A DNA stretch of 64,000 bases, taken from the NCBI GenBank assembly GCA_947462335.1, contig OX381704.1:42598942-42662941 (forward strand). Reading direction: 5' to 3'. Below the pieces are notes generated by a model, which worked only from the letters and a program-made list of their open reading frames with translations, searched no databases and had not been told where the DNA came from. How positions within the stretch are numbered: position 1 is the stretch's first letter; every line of letters begins with the position of its first letter. Shown piece by piece: positions 8,386 to 16,881 of the stretch. Source of the DNA: Harmothoe impar (Eukaryota; Annelida; Polychaeta; Phyllodocida; Polynoidae). Both the position numbers and the translations under genes were made by a program.

Positions 8386-9279
8386 TCATACTTCAGTTTC
8401 AACAATGTTGTCGTACACAATATTGTAAAACTTGTAATATTCAAATTCTGTCGACGTTGATCTGTTGCATGGTTTTTTCTTGACTAAGTAGACAATCCCA
8501 ATCACAGCTATCACTCCCATTATAAGACTAACACTTATCCAAACAGGTAACAATTGGGGAGATTGGTTTAGTTCAACAGTATCAGCAGCAGAAGCAGGAG
8601 GAGGAGGAAGAGCAGTAGTTTGATAAACTTTGAAAGTATCAGAATCAGTTTGTGTATCAATAACAGGTGAAGTAGTGATTTGTTTTAGAGTTGTAGAAAC
8701 AAAGTTTGTTTCTATACTTCCTTCAGTACCGGTAGAACTAGGTTTTACAGTCCATAGAGTTAATTCAGGATCATAACTGACGCTGGCCGATTTAGTAGTA
8801 GTATCTAGAGTTTGAGTAGACAATGGGCTATTTGTTCCAGGACCTTTAGAGGTCGTGATGTGGGTAGTGGTGACAAATCCGGCGTCTGTGGAAGTGTGAG
8901 TCACCTCCTTTTCCTGTTTAGCTATCGTAAAATCCGAAGGTGTAGAAATGTAAGTAGGATGTACGAGGCAGTTCCATCTGATAGTATAGTTTACGTCTTG
9001 AGGAATAGAATCGCAGTCAAAACTATCCCATTGATCTCTTATGTCTACGATTTTAAGACTTTGAAATTTCTGAAACACAGCTGTGTTGAATTTAATCATT
9101 TTGCATAGTCTCCAGTCTAAGTGATAATAGTGATGGTTATTCCAAATGTGAAAAGACTCAGGATCGACTTGACGACAAGTGATGACTCCCTCTTTGCAGT
9201 CACACTTTTCACATATATCGATTTGGCAATTTGTTAATCCAAAAAGAAGCACAAACCCGAGTAAAATAGAACTCTCCAT
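8386..9279 (-). CDS. Type I membrane glycoprotein with LRR N-cap, copy 1
   Basis: A 297-residue protein, taking the ATG at 9279; the frame extends upstream only from a GTG. In order it has a signal peptide (1-18) and a cysteine cap C-x2-C-x-C-x6-C (C23, C26, C28, C35) as in leucine-rich-repeat N-terminal caps. These are followed by one or two degenerate LRR strands and a long Ser/Thr-rich, probably O-glycosylated stalk with N-Y-T and N-Q-S sites. A single membrane span (about 244-266) follows. The 31-residue cytoplasmic tail is tyrosine-rich, contains IVYDNI (fits the ITIM consensus) and ends ETEV (fits a class I PDZ ligand). It is a paralog of the divergent gene at 9875. A surface receptor, attachment or host-signalling role is inferred. 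Confidence 0.8.
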   Translation of the reverse strand: MESSILLGFVLLFGLTNCQIDICEKCDCKEGVITCRQVDPESFHIWNNHHYYHLDWRLCKMIKFNTAVFQKFQSLKIVDIRDQWDSFDCDSIPQDVNYTIRWNCLVHPTYISTPSDFTIAKQEKEVTHTSTDAGFVTTTHITTSKGPGTNSPLSTQTLDTTTKSASVSYDPELTLWTVKPSSTGTEGSIETNFVSTTLKQITTSPVIDTQTDSDTFKVYQTTALPPPPASAADTVELNQSPQLLPVWISVSLIMGVIAVIGIVYLVKKKPCNRSTSTEFEYYKFYNIVYDNIVETEV

Positions 9280-9511
9280 TTTGGGTTTCCTCTGTTCTCT
9301 TCGGCTGTATCCCGTTAACCTAGTTCTATTTAACACAGACGGAATTGATAGTAACTTTACCCGTATGAGAGGCGGGAAATCGCTTAACCTAGTTCTTCAA
9401 GCATATACTTAGTTAGACAGTTCGGGTTATTACCGCTAAAACTTCTGCTTGGAGAATATATTCAGCGTCTGCGCTGTCTCCATGCTGATGTCTAACCTTC
9501 TTCGTGTAGTA

Positions 9512-9645
9512 CACTGACACTGAACAACGGGTGGGAGAGTGAATATGCGGGTCATTTGTTCTGCGAGGCTGATTCACTCTCCCACCCGATGTTCAGTGTC
9601 AGTGCAGTATAGCGGTAGCGTTAAACAACGGGTGGGAGAGTGAAT
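9512..9645. repeat. 33-bp inverted repeat plus a third copy in the divergent promoter region
   Basis: Arms 9512-9544 and 9572-9604 are complementary at 32 of 33 positions around a 27-bp spacer. A third copy of the core AACAACGGGTGGGAGAGTGAAT follows at 9624-9645. Its downstream sequence resembles the reverse complement of the spacer, so the repeats are nested. The array lies between two divergently transcribed paralogous glycoprotein genes and is the natural site for a shared enhancer or operator. An origin is another option. Confidence 0.65.
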
Positions 9646-9874
9646 CAACCTCGCAAGAAGAAATGATGTGTTTATTTGATTTAATAAGATTATGCATCAT
9701 CTACGTTTACATTTGCCTATTTATTAAACAAATAATACGGCAATATTTAAACATTAAGTAAACTGTCTTGAAACTTATCTTTTAAAACAAAATTTAAAGA
9801 CCGGTCTCGACGACTGCTTCAGTGTAGTCGCCGCGAAATGTGAATTCAGAACTCAGAGGATAATCGCGTACGAA

Positions 9875-10663
9875 ATGCTTACAGAAATGCGAGTGTTTGG
9901 ATTAGTGAGTCTTTTCATTGCAACAGTTGTATTCTTCGGAAGCTCGACATCGCTACTATGTGATGAGTGTACTTGCCGTCGAGCAACAGTCACTTGTCGC
10001 CACGAACATATTGTTGGACTGTTTAAAATGGAGAGGGCTAGAGGCTTAGTGCATGGAAGAGTTCACAAACTAGACTTGCGCTTCTGTTGGATTGGGGCCC
10101 TGACTGAAGAACTCATTTTGTCTGTCTTCCCTCACGTCAAAGTCTTAGATATAAGAGATTCGGAACTAATTTGTGATCAACGCTACTTGAATTTTAGCGG
10201 CAAGTCTTTTACGACTAAATACAGTTGTGATTTAGACACGCTTCTAACTACGACGACTACAACTTCAGTGACATTGAGTGACAAAACTAGCACTGTCGCT
10301 ACAAAGACTACTACTAAGGTTCGAATTCCAATTTTTCTACCCACTACACGCCGAGCTATTGTTGTAAGGACGACAACAACAACAACAACAACAGAGTCAG
10401 CCACTACTGACCCTCCTTTCAATCCCGCCCTTCAACAATATACTGCGACCCTTGCTTGGTGGGTCTATGTATTGATCGCTGTTGTCGTGATGTTGCTTAT
10501 TGCTCTTATTGGGGTGCTTATATACATCAGAAATAGAGCTCACCCCCCTATACCGGATATTCCTCTAGACATGTTGTCTAAACATCTGCATAAAAGGAGG
10601 TCTTCACCACCTCCTAGCAGTCCGTCTTCTTCTCAAACGTTGGTAACTATTCTTTTCTTTTAA
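9875..10663 (+). CDS. Type I membrane glycoprotein with LRR N-cap, copy 2
   Basis: A 262-residue protein with a signal peptide (about 1-27). Its cysteine cap C-x2-C-x-C-x6-C (C29, C32, C34, C41) has the same spacing as in the divergent neighbour. LRR-like strands follow (LDLRFC near 66 and VKVLDIRDS near 88), then a threonine-rich stalk with long Thr runs (about 121-180). The membrane span is about 195-218 and the tail is short, basic and proline/serine-rich. The tail shares nothing with that of the paralog: it has no ITIM-like or PDZ-like motif. A start at the fifth codon (ATG at 9887) is also possible. It was likely made by inverted duplication of one ancestral gene around the palindromic promoter. 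Function unknown; a surface protein is likely. Confidence 0.8.
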   Translation: MLTEMRVFGLVSLFIATVVFFGSSTSLLCDECTCRRATVTCRHEHIVGLFKMERARGLVHGRVHKLDLRFCWIGALTEELILSVFPHVKVLDIRDSELICDQRYLNFSGKSFTTKYSCDLDTLLTTTTTTSVTLSDKTSTVATKTTTKVRIPIFLPTTRRAIVVRTTTTTTTTESATTDPPFNPALQQYTATLAWWVYVLIAVVVMLLIALIGVLIYIRNRAHPPIPDIPLDMLSKHLHKRRSSPPPSSPSSSQTLVTILFF

Positions 10664-10821
10664 GCTTGCTAATCAAGCCTTAAATGTAAATAGTTGTGAA
10701 TATAAATGTTTATAAGCACGTCTATTAATACATGTATATAAGCATGTCGCTTGAATAACTAATATAATGTGACTCATAATATAGCATGTCGCTTAAATAG
10801 CTCCAAGCTGTGTATTGACTA

Positions 10822-10870
<49 letters not shown>
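10822..10870. repeat. (ATTG)n microsatellite
   Basis: About twelve uninterrupted tetranucleotide units inside the central spacer. Confidence 0.9.
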
Positions 10871-10999
10871 GATAAGTTTATGCTAAAGGAAATTTTGAAA
10901 TAATTTATCCTCAGTGAGCTGTTTGACGCAGAGCAGCTGTTTCCTGGACGGTATAGAGGGAGACAGCAGCAAGTCGAGGAAATTGGAGCTTTCGCCTAG

Positions 11000-11286
11000 C
11001 TCTGCAGACTACACTGCTAGTCAGCTAGACTACGTCAACTACCCTCTTCTCTCAGCTACAGACTTACATGCAAGACTACACTTCTAGACGTCTAGACTAC
11101 TTCAACTACTCTCCTTTCAACACAAGGATATGCCTTCTCTCAAGTACTACAGACTTACATGCAAGACTACACTTCTAGACGTCTAGACCACGCCAACTAC
11201 TCTCCTTTCAACACAAGGATGTGCCTTCTCTCAGATAGAGACTTACATGCAAGACTACGCTTCTTGACGTCTAAACAACGTCAACT
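11000..11286. repeat. Tandem repeat of about 90 bp, three to four copies
   Basis: The landmark GACTTACATGCAAGACTAC recurs at 11061, 11152 and 11240, giving units of 91 and 88 bp. A degraded copy lies before it. Each unit contains CTTCTAGACGTCTAGAC (palindromic centre TCTAGACGTCTAGA) and CAACTACTCTCCTTTCAACAC. No open frame is conserved across units, so this is not a coding repeat. Confidence 0.75.
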
Positions 11287-11371
11287 ACTTTCTATCATAT
11301 AGTTTTTGTCTTGTTTTTTTTTTGGTTGTTACATTGTCGCCCAATCTAGATGGAAGGTTCTTACTAGACTA

Positions 11372-11434
11372 AGACTGACTGACTGACTGACTGACTGACT
11401 GACTGACTGACTGACTGACTGACTGACTGACTGA
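11372..11434. repeat. (TGAC)n microsatellite
   Basis: About fifteen uninterrupted tetranucleotide units inside the element. Confidence 0.9.
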
Positions 11435-11891
11435 AATATCTGTGATTATTCCGCTTTTGAGTTGTTGTTGTTGTTGTTATTGTTGTGTCAAATCTGTGAT
11501 TTTGAATCGTGTTCGATCGGCATTGTCATTGTCATTGTCATTTTTAGTGTGCGTGTGTGAATTGTTAGGTTTGTTAAAGCTAATGAAAACATATAATCAT
11601 TATTTGCTAGTCATATAATCTTATTACTATATATTAGATGCATAAAAGCTTAGTGTGTGTGATTTAAAGTAGTAAATCATTTAACTGCTATGTATTTCAC
11701 TGTATATCAAGTCGATTAGTGTGTGTGTTAGTAAGGAATCATTCACTGAGTATTTAGTACCGGTACTCTTAGCACTCACTGCATATCAAGCTGATAAGTG
11801 TATGTTATTTAGTATAAGCAACGAATCAGTATTCTTAGTATAAGCATATAACTATATTTTGTTTACTCAAGTTCATAGAACAATCATGTTA

Positions 11892-12031
11892 TCAGGTATT
11901 ACATGAATATCAGGTGCTAATCTATATGCTAAACACGCTATCAGGTATCTTTTTATTGAAGTCAAGTATTACATGAATATCAGGTGCTAATCTATATGCT
12001 ATACATTCTATTAGATATTTTGTGAGAAAAG
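11892..12031. repeat. 70-bp tandem duplication
   Basis: Units at 11892 and 11962 share TATTACATGAATATCAGGTG and CTAATCTATATGCTA. They are AT-rich and non-coding. Confidence 0.7.
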
Positions 12032-12224
12032 GCTCAGAGACATTGCCTAAGTATGCTAATCTATATCTTAAAACATGCTGCTTAGTATTTTACGATAATC
12101 AGACGCTAAATCATTTATGTATTAACATGACAACTTTTAGTAAACTCTTCAGCGATAGATGAAACAAAAAAGTTCTTTTAAATAACGATAATAATAAATA
12201 CAATAAATCAGACAAATTGTGATC

Positions 12225-12255
12225 ACATTTTATTTATTTATTTATTTATTTCATT
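12225..12255 (-). terminator. Tandem AATAAA tract downstream of the protease gene
   Basis: On the minus strand this is a run of overlapping AATAAA hexamers starting just after the protease stop. It fits the shared polyadenylation signal of the whole minus-strand core block. Confidence 0.6.
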
Positions 12256-12263
12256 TACATTGA

Positions 12264-12683
12264 TTACAAGAAAGCAACTAGTCTATCATTATATTCAGTG
12301 TCAAAAGTAAAATGGTTTACAAAGTATTTCAAGTCATGACCGCGACAGCGAAAATAAGCATACAGAATACAATAATCTCCACACACGTCACTAGTTTGGC
12401 TTTGAAGGCGACGAGTAGAATACATATATGATTTATTCGCATTTATTAAGAAAGGTTTAACTTCGCGGGGTGGGTTCCCTAAAGAATCAAAATATTCAAT
12501 CGTGTCAGATAAAAACAAACACACCCAATGCTTGCCAGGTCCAAAAGAACTGTCTGTGTTTACTACATATAATCCGGGTTTTTGACCTTTCATCCATAGT
12601 TCGTCATAAGCTATTACCCCTTTGAAATATTTAGAAGTGTATGGATCATTTCTAAGATAGTGGGCGATTTCTAATTCATTCAT
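12264..12683 (-). CDS. Adenain-like cysteine protease
   Basis: A 139-residue protein of the adenovirus protease (C5/Ulp1-like) family, which matures capsid proteins in Polintons and adenoviruses. The catalytic order is visible: His52 in KHWV, Asp66 in YFDSLG, a Gln at 94 or 96, and Cys101 in DVCGDYC. It is somewhat shorter than adenain (about 204 residues), as is usual for Polintons. The ATG overlaps the stop of the major capsid gene as ATGA (12680-12683), so its translation is probably coupled to that gene. It is the last gene of the core block, followed at once by tandem poly(A) signals. Confidence 0.93.
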   Translation of the reverse strand: MNELEIAHYLRNDPYTSKYFKGVIAYDELWMKGQKPGLYVVNTDSSFGPGKHWVCLFLSDTIEYFDSLGNPPREVKPFLINANKSYMYSTRRLQSQTSDVCGDYCILYAYFRCRGHDLKYFVNHFTFDTEYNDRLVAFL

Positions 12684-14014
12684 GTTTCAACAACAACGTT
12701 TCTGGCTTGATCAATTTTCATCAAAGCTTCAAAACTACCGTACACAATCACTGTAGTCGCATTTTCTAAAGCTTTTGCAAATTTAGCAGTGAGTCTAGTT
12801 TGACCCCTTCTTAGAGGGTTAGAATACAAGGCGTTCTTGCTTTTTTCTAAGTCAAAAACATAAATAGCATATCCGTGTAAGAAATCAAAGTAACTGATGT
12901 TTGGTAGTTCTTTCTGTTCAGGTGGTACACAGTCGAATAACCTACAATAAGTAGATGCGTAGTTCTTATCAGTAAAATTTGGTTGCATTGGTCGTCCTCC
13001 ACAACTTTGACCGTCTATTTGAAAATCTAGATAATTCAAGTCAAAATTTTGGAAATTAAACGGGTTATGTTGGTTGTCAGCGCTGTATGCTGAAGATAGT
13101 ACAAATCCGACCACGAGACATTTAGGAATTGAATCTTGAAATAGATTATCCATAGTCCAAGTATAGCTGTCTTTTGGAATGTTATATGCCTTGATTTCGC
13201 TTCTGGTGAAAGGATATAGCGCCATTTCTTTCTTTAACATTTCACCATGAGCAGTTAACACACCTGGATGCATTCTAGCATACGGTACAAGTAAAGTTGC
13301 GTCTTGAATGATCACAGAATATGATTTTGACGTAGTTGCATATGACGGATCTTTTGGATCAGGAGTTTTAAACATTAATGCAAAATTGTCAGGTGTAGGA
13401 TAAAATTTTAAATTGATAGGGAGTCCGTTAATTAACAGCCTGTCTTGTTGACAAATATCTACAAACATGTTAGCTTTCAATCTCAGAGTTTTTCCAGATT
13501 TAGTCATTTGGTGTCTGTTAGATAGACCAGTGTTACCGTCTCCTAATATAAAATCATCCATTGATTCTGCTGAATCTGGGTAAAATCCAGCTACACTCAT
13601 AACAGTTTTACATTCTTTTTCTCCTTTTTTCAAAAGAACATCAAATATAGCTTTATATGCATTATTACTTCCAACAGTAGACGTGATATTCTGCTGCTGA
13701 ATTGAAAAATCAAACTGTCTAAACAGAGATGAGCTAGGTAAATTAATTAAAGAGACTATATTTTTAGCTGTGACTGGTTTGTTTTTATCGTCATTAATGA
13801 TAACATCTAGCAGCAGTGAAATGTCTTTTAACACAATGTAATCAGAGGAATTGTTATGCACGTCAAATTCTAATGTAGACCCTTTAGAAATTTGCCCGAT
13901 TGGACGATAGTCTTTGACATAAATATCTTGAATAGCGGTCTCGACTGGTGGGACATTAAATAGAGCTACTCTGTGGTCGAAACCTTCTTCTGCGTTATTC
14001 AACACAAATGTCAT
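12680..14014 (-). CDS. Major capsid protein (double jelly-roll)
   Basis: A 444-residue protein that I assign to the Polinton major capsid family. The evidence is its position between the core protein and the protease, and its family-like features. These are an N-terminal P-P-V-E-T-x-I segment, the Y-R-P-I block followed by a strand ending in D-Y-I-x-L, and an L-P-S-S-S-L-F-x-Q-x-D-F block. The C-terminal region is Y-x-x-S-Y-x-x-F-L-H-G-Y-A-I-Y-V-F-D-like. In relatives this protein trimerises to form the pseudo-hexagonal capsomers. ATGA overlaps link it to the preceding basic protein (14011-14014) and the following protease (12680-12683). The frame is intact. The length is at the short end for the family, so one jelly roll may have short loops. 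Confidence 0.88.
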   Translation of the reverse strand: MTFVLNNAEEGFDHRVALFNVPPVETAIQDIYVKDYRPIGQISKGSTLEFDVHNNSSDYIVLKDISLLLDVIINDDKNKPVTAKNIVSLINLPSSSLFRQFDFSIQQQNITSTVGSNNAYKAIFDVLLKKGEKECKTVMSVAGFYPDSAESMDDFILGDGNTGLSNRHQMTKSGKTLRLKANMFVDICQQDRLLINGLPINLKFYPTPDNFALMFKTPDPKDPSYATTSKSYSVIIQDATLLVPYARMHPGVLTAHGEMLKKEMALYPFTRSEIKAYNIPKDSYTWTMDNLFQDSIPKCLVVGFVLSSAYSADNQHNPFNFQNFDLNYLDFQIDGQSCGGRPMQPNFTDKNYASTYCRLFDCVPPEQKELPNISYFDFLHGYAIYVFDLEKSKNALYSNPLRRGQTRLTAKFAKALENATTVIVYGSFEALMKIDQARNVVVET

Positions 14015-14310
14015 TTTCTTGATTTAGGCTTAGTCTTAGTAGTATTGCTGGTTTTAGTGACTTTTTTAACGGGTTTCTTTTTTGTAGACTGTCTCTTTGG
14101 CTTCCTAACAACAGAATGACGAGTGCTAGGTCTGGAAGCTGTATTTACTTGTCTTTTTAAAGTTTCTTTAGCTCTCTCTATCACTCCTTGTTCTGGAGAA
14201 ACTAAATTGAATCCTGATCCTTTTCTTAGAGGGTAAAATTTTTTAGTCGATTTTTTGTTTGAAAGCTGTTTCCAGACTTCCATGTCTGGGATATACGGAA
14301 CAAAACTCAT
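14011..14310 (-). CDS. Basic virion core-like protein
   Basis: A 99-residue, very basic protein. The N-terminal half contains a W-K-x-L segment, a K-K-F-Y-P-L-R-K-G-S-G-F motif and a possible amphipathic helix (about 39-52). The last 40 residues are almost all Lys, Arg, Thr and Ser with K-K-K-P-V-K-K-V-type repeats, like the DNA-condensing tails of adenovirus core proteins and histone H1. Its location between the minor and major capsid genes fits a virion component that packs DNA or links it to the shell. Family assignment is by context and composition only. Its stop overlaps the start of the major capsid gene. Confidence 0.7.
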   Translation of the reverse strand: MSFVPYIPDMEVWKQLSNKKSTKKFYPLRKGSGFNLVSPEQGVIERAKETLKRQVNTASRPSTRHSVVRKPKRQSTKKKPVKKVTKTSNTTKTKPKSRK

Positions 14311-14366
14311 CTTAACTGTTCAAAGGTGTGTCTTCAACTGAAGCCCGTGCAGACTAAACACTAAAT

Positions 14367-14747
14367 TTATCGTTTCTTCAAATGCAACACTAAATATAGG
14401 TCGTTGAACTTAGAAGAAAGTAAGCTTCCATCTGACAACTTTAGTGAAAAATTGATCCTTGAAATGTATGTCCTAGATACTCGTATGTAATAAGCATTTG
14501 TATACTGAGCGCTTTTATTAAGAATTTTTAGCGTAGGTGCTAGCTTACCATGAACAATGCTGTTTTCTACTAAGTCACAATTGACATATAAAGGTTTAGA
14601 CAATTTTGTTTTAAAACCACATTCTACAAGCGCACATTCCCAATGACCATCAAGTTCTAATGGTTTAGGAAGTTCCACTATAAATTCTGAAATTGTGTTA
14701 TTCAAATAAATGTCTTGAGAATCTTTAGGACTAACGTACAGAAACAT
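14367..14747 (-). CDS. Penton-like minor capsid protein (short form)
   Basis: A 126-residue protein with the N-terminal signature of the Polinton minor capsid (single jelly-roll, penton-like) family. It starts with F-x-Y-V-S-P-K-D, then N-N-T-x-S-E-F-x-V-E-L-P-x-P-L-x-L-x-G-x-W-E-x-A-L-V-E. In relatives it forms the pentameric capsid vertices. Several family members are much longer. This one stops after about one domain's worth of strands, and the frame closes normally, so I take it as a short natural form. It sits 31 nt after the integrase stop and 56 nt before the core protein gene. Confidence 0.75.
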   Translation of the reverse strand: MFLYVSPKDSQDIYLNNTISEFIVELPKPLELDGHWECALVECGFKTKLSKPLYVNCDLVENSIVHGKLAPTLKILNKSAQYTNAYYIRVSRTYISRINFSLKLSDGSLLSSKFNDLYLVLHLKKR

Positions 14748-14778
14748 GTCACGACATCAAATGAAGATGTGTATCAGT

Positions 14779-15900
14779 TTAAGTTTGTTTTTGTAGATTT
14801 TTCAAGTCTCGTTCAGAGACCCAAGAATTATACTTTTTAGGCCAACCTATCCAACTTACTATACGTCCAGGGACTTTTTTCCGAGTCTCTCTTGTCAAAA
14901 CTTCATCTACAGTATAAGTTGCATCATCTCTGACTATTATTTTTTCTAGTTCTTCTTGATAAAATTTACCTTCTACAGGATCATTATCCCAAGACTTGAT
15001 AGAATATAATGCAATCTCCTGTTGAGTTTCTCTTTCTATTACTGTAAAGATCTCATATGTCCATTTTTCGTCATATGCGCGTTCAAATGGAGATCTATAT
15101 CGAACTAATCGCACTCTGTCTCCAATATTGAATTTATAAGGGGATCTAAGTTTAGGAGGTTTCTTTCTAACTCTAGGGTTTTTAAAATCATATTGGTTTT
15201 TCCATAGCGTGACAGTATCATCTGTTTCTCGAGCTTGAGTTGGGGTCATTTTGATCGTTCTATGTTTAGACGTGTTGTAAGCTTTTGTGACATCATCTAA
15301 TATGTCAATCCAATTCTGTGTGTGGTTCTGATTCAGGTACTTAACTAATCGACGTTTCAAAGATTGAATTAACCTTTCAGACATTGCTTCTTTAACTTCG
15401 TTAGTAGTTGTAAAATGCTGAATACCTAAACGCCTTAAATAAGTTTGTGTTGATCTACCGGTAAATTCTTTTCCTTTGTCTGTTCTCAATTTAAGAGGTT
15501 TTTCTGTTGTAAATACTGTATCTAAAGCAGTGACCATTTCTTTGCTAGTTAAAGATGTCAGAGGCACTGTCCAAGCATACCGGGTAAACACATCAATCAT
15601 TACTAAAACATGTATGAAACCCTTGTTTTGTACTTTACTTTTCTTATTTCTGCTATATGCAACCATATTCATTGTGTCTGCTCCCCATTGTTGATTCTTA
15701 GCTGAGACAATTATTTTAGGTCTTTTTATTTGTCGATTAGGTCTTGTGTGTAATGTAAATGTCTCTTCTCCTTCTAACCAAGATTTTACGTCTTTAAATT
15801 TGTAACCTAAATTCTTTACAGCGTTGTACAAATCATAGACATCTCCATACGAAGCTGGGTGAGCGGGATCAAAATAAACTGCTGCTAAATCTGCATTCAT
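14779..15900 (-). CDS. Polinton integrase with C-terminal chromodomain
   Basis: A 373-residue retroviral-type integrase (rve fold, DDE). The ATG at 15900 was chosen because the longer frame begins only at a TTG. Catalytic residues visible are Asp75 (W-G-A-D), Asp141 (R-T-D-K-G-K-E-F) and Glu175 (A-M-S-E-R-L), with 33 residues between the last two as in other Polintons. Residues about 327-373 form a chromodomain (Y-x-V-D-E-V-L, then I-G-W-P-K-K-Y-N-S-W-V). In retroelements such domains tether integration to modified histones. The enzyme inserts the linear element and generates the 6-bp duplication seen at the ends. Its start overlaps the preceding stop as ATGA (15897-15900). Confidence 0.95.
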   Translation of the reverse strand: MNADLAAVYFDPAHPASYGDVYDLYNAVKNLGYKFKDVKSWLEGEETFTLHTRPNRQIKRPKIIVSAKNQQWGADTMNMVAYSRNKKSKVQNKGFIHVLVMIDVFTRYAWTVPLTSLTSKEMVTALDTVFTTEKPLKLRTDKGKEFTGRSTQTYLRRLGIQHFTTTNEVKEAMSERLIQSLKRRLVKYLNQNHTQNWIDILDDVTKAYNTSKHRTIKMTPTQARETDDTVTLWKNQYDFKNPRVRKKPPKLRSPYKFNIGDRVRLVRYRSPFERAYDEKWTYEIFTVIERETQQEIALYSIKSWDNDPVEGKFYQEELEKIIVRDDATYTVDEVLTRETRKKVPGRIVSWIGWPKKYNSWVSERDLKNLQKQT

Positions 15901-15990
15901 AACGGTTTCCAAAAGTCTGTCCAATCTTCTTCTTTTTCTTCTTCTTCTTCTTCTTTAATTGTACTTAACGCTTTGCTGTTTCTTGAAGAG

Positions 15991-16027
<37 letters not shown>

Positions 16028-16517
16028 GCTTATATACCGGTACTTTTAGCTTGTCTTCTACTGGTGTTAGTTTAGACTCAACTGTTATGCTTATGGGTTT
16101 TCTACCTACCGGTACTCCCGGTGGTGGAGGAAGTGATAATGATGTCAATCCAGACCCTATTAGCTTTCTTCTGTTAGGGTTTCTGACTAAAGTGTTTGGA
16201 ATATTAGTTAAATTATTGTAAAAAAGTTCAAGTCCTATTGGTTCATAGTTTTTGTAATTGAACAAAGCGTCTTTTATCAAGTCTGTTATATGAGAACCTT
16301 TAACTGGGTGGCTATCTATTATTATCTCACCTCTCTCATTCCAAGGTATGCTTTTTTCTACATATGATAAAAGAGCTTCTGCATTTCTCTTTTGATTTTT
16401 AGAAAATGGTTGAAGCACTAATTCTTTGTCTAATTTAGCGTCCACTATTTTGTTTGCTGTGACTGGTTCTGAAGTGTGAATATACTGATCATACGGTACT
16501 AACACCATTTTCTTCAT
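15897..16517 (-). CDS. Conserved Polinton protein with VPYDQY start and acidic tail
   Basis: A 206-residue protein of a family regularly found beside the integrase in animal Polintons; its function is not known to me. The N-terminus reads M-V-L-V-P-Y-D-Q-Y from the second ATG. It then has the family block W-N-E-R-G-E-I, G-S-H-I-x-D-L-I-K-D-A-L (about 75-100). A low-complexity tail follows with a proline stretch, a serine run (from GAT repeats on the opposite strand) and a glutamate run before the W-x-D-F-W end. The first ATG overlaps the upstream stop as ATGA (16514-16517), and its own stop overlaps the integrase start the same way. Confidence 0.8.
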
Positions 16518-16837
16518 AGCAATTTTAATAGAGAGTCTTTAGCAGCTCTCAAGACGCTTATCATTTCCCGATAATGTTTTTTGATCAACTTTAATTTAGA
16601 ATTGAATGCTAGACGTTTTTTAACTAACTTCTGTAGCAAAATTTTATACTTTGTTGTCACTCTGCGGATTTTAGATGGTAGTTTCTTGACACAGTTTAGT
16701 AAATTGTATGAAATTTCGCACAAAGCTTCTACTTGCTTAACTGTAGCTGTTGATAACAAACACCGCGCTTGTTCTACACTAGTGTTCAATAATAGTTTGA
16801 TGTAATCCGCCACAGCTCTTAACCGAGCAGAAGGCAT
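16514..16837 (-). CDS. Conserved small basic Polinton protein (R-x-LL-x-TA type)
   Basis: A 107-residue, strongly basic, all-helical protein. It matches the pattern of a small protein commonly paired with the VPYDQY-type protein in animal Polintons: L-R-A, then C-L-L-S-T-A-T, V-x-A-L-x-E-I-x-x-N-L-L, followed by a K/R-rich helix. Some relatives end in a hydrophobic segment and have been compared with small adenovirus core peptides. That tail is missing here, the end being a basic amphipathic helix. A nucleoprotein or virion role is plausible but unproven. It starts 44 nt after the BIR gene and overlaps the next gene as ATGA. Confidence 0.75.
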   Translation of the reverse strand: MPSARLRAVADYIKLLLNTSVEQARCLLSTATVKQVEALCEISYNLLNCVKKLPSKIRRVTTKYKILLQKLVKKRLAFNSKLKLIKKHYREMISVLRAAKDSLLKLL

Positions 16838-16881
16838 AATTCAAATGACAACTAAAAGGTCAAGCATACAATATTTATCAC

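Larger units (their letters stand above)
10664..12263. other. Central gene-free switch region
   Basis: This spacer separates the plus-strand accessory half from the minus-strand core half and contains no supported gene. It begins with a short hairpin (GCTTG-CTAAT-CAAGC) after the stop and two copies of an AGCATGTCGCTT motif. Two tetranucleotide arrays, a tandem repeat of about 90 bp, a 70-bp duplication and an AATAAA-rich tract follow. It is the 3' end for both transcription directions. Its length and repeat content would also suit a recombination or packaging site. Confidence 0.5.

Noticed and set aside
10183..10422. Valine-rich minus-strand frame
   Set aside because: It is the antisense reading of the threonine-rich stalk of the membrane glycoprotein gene.
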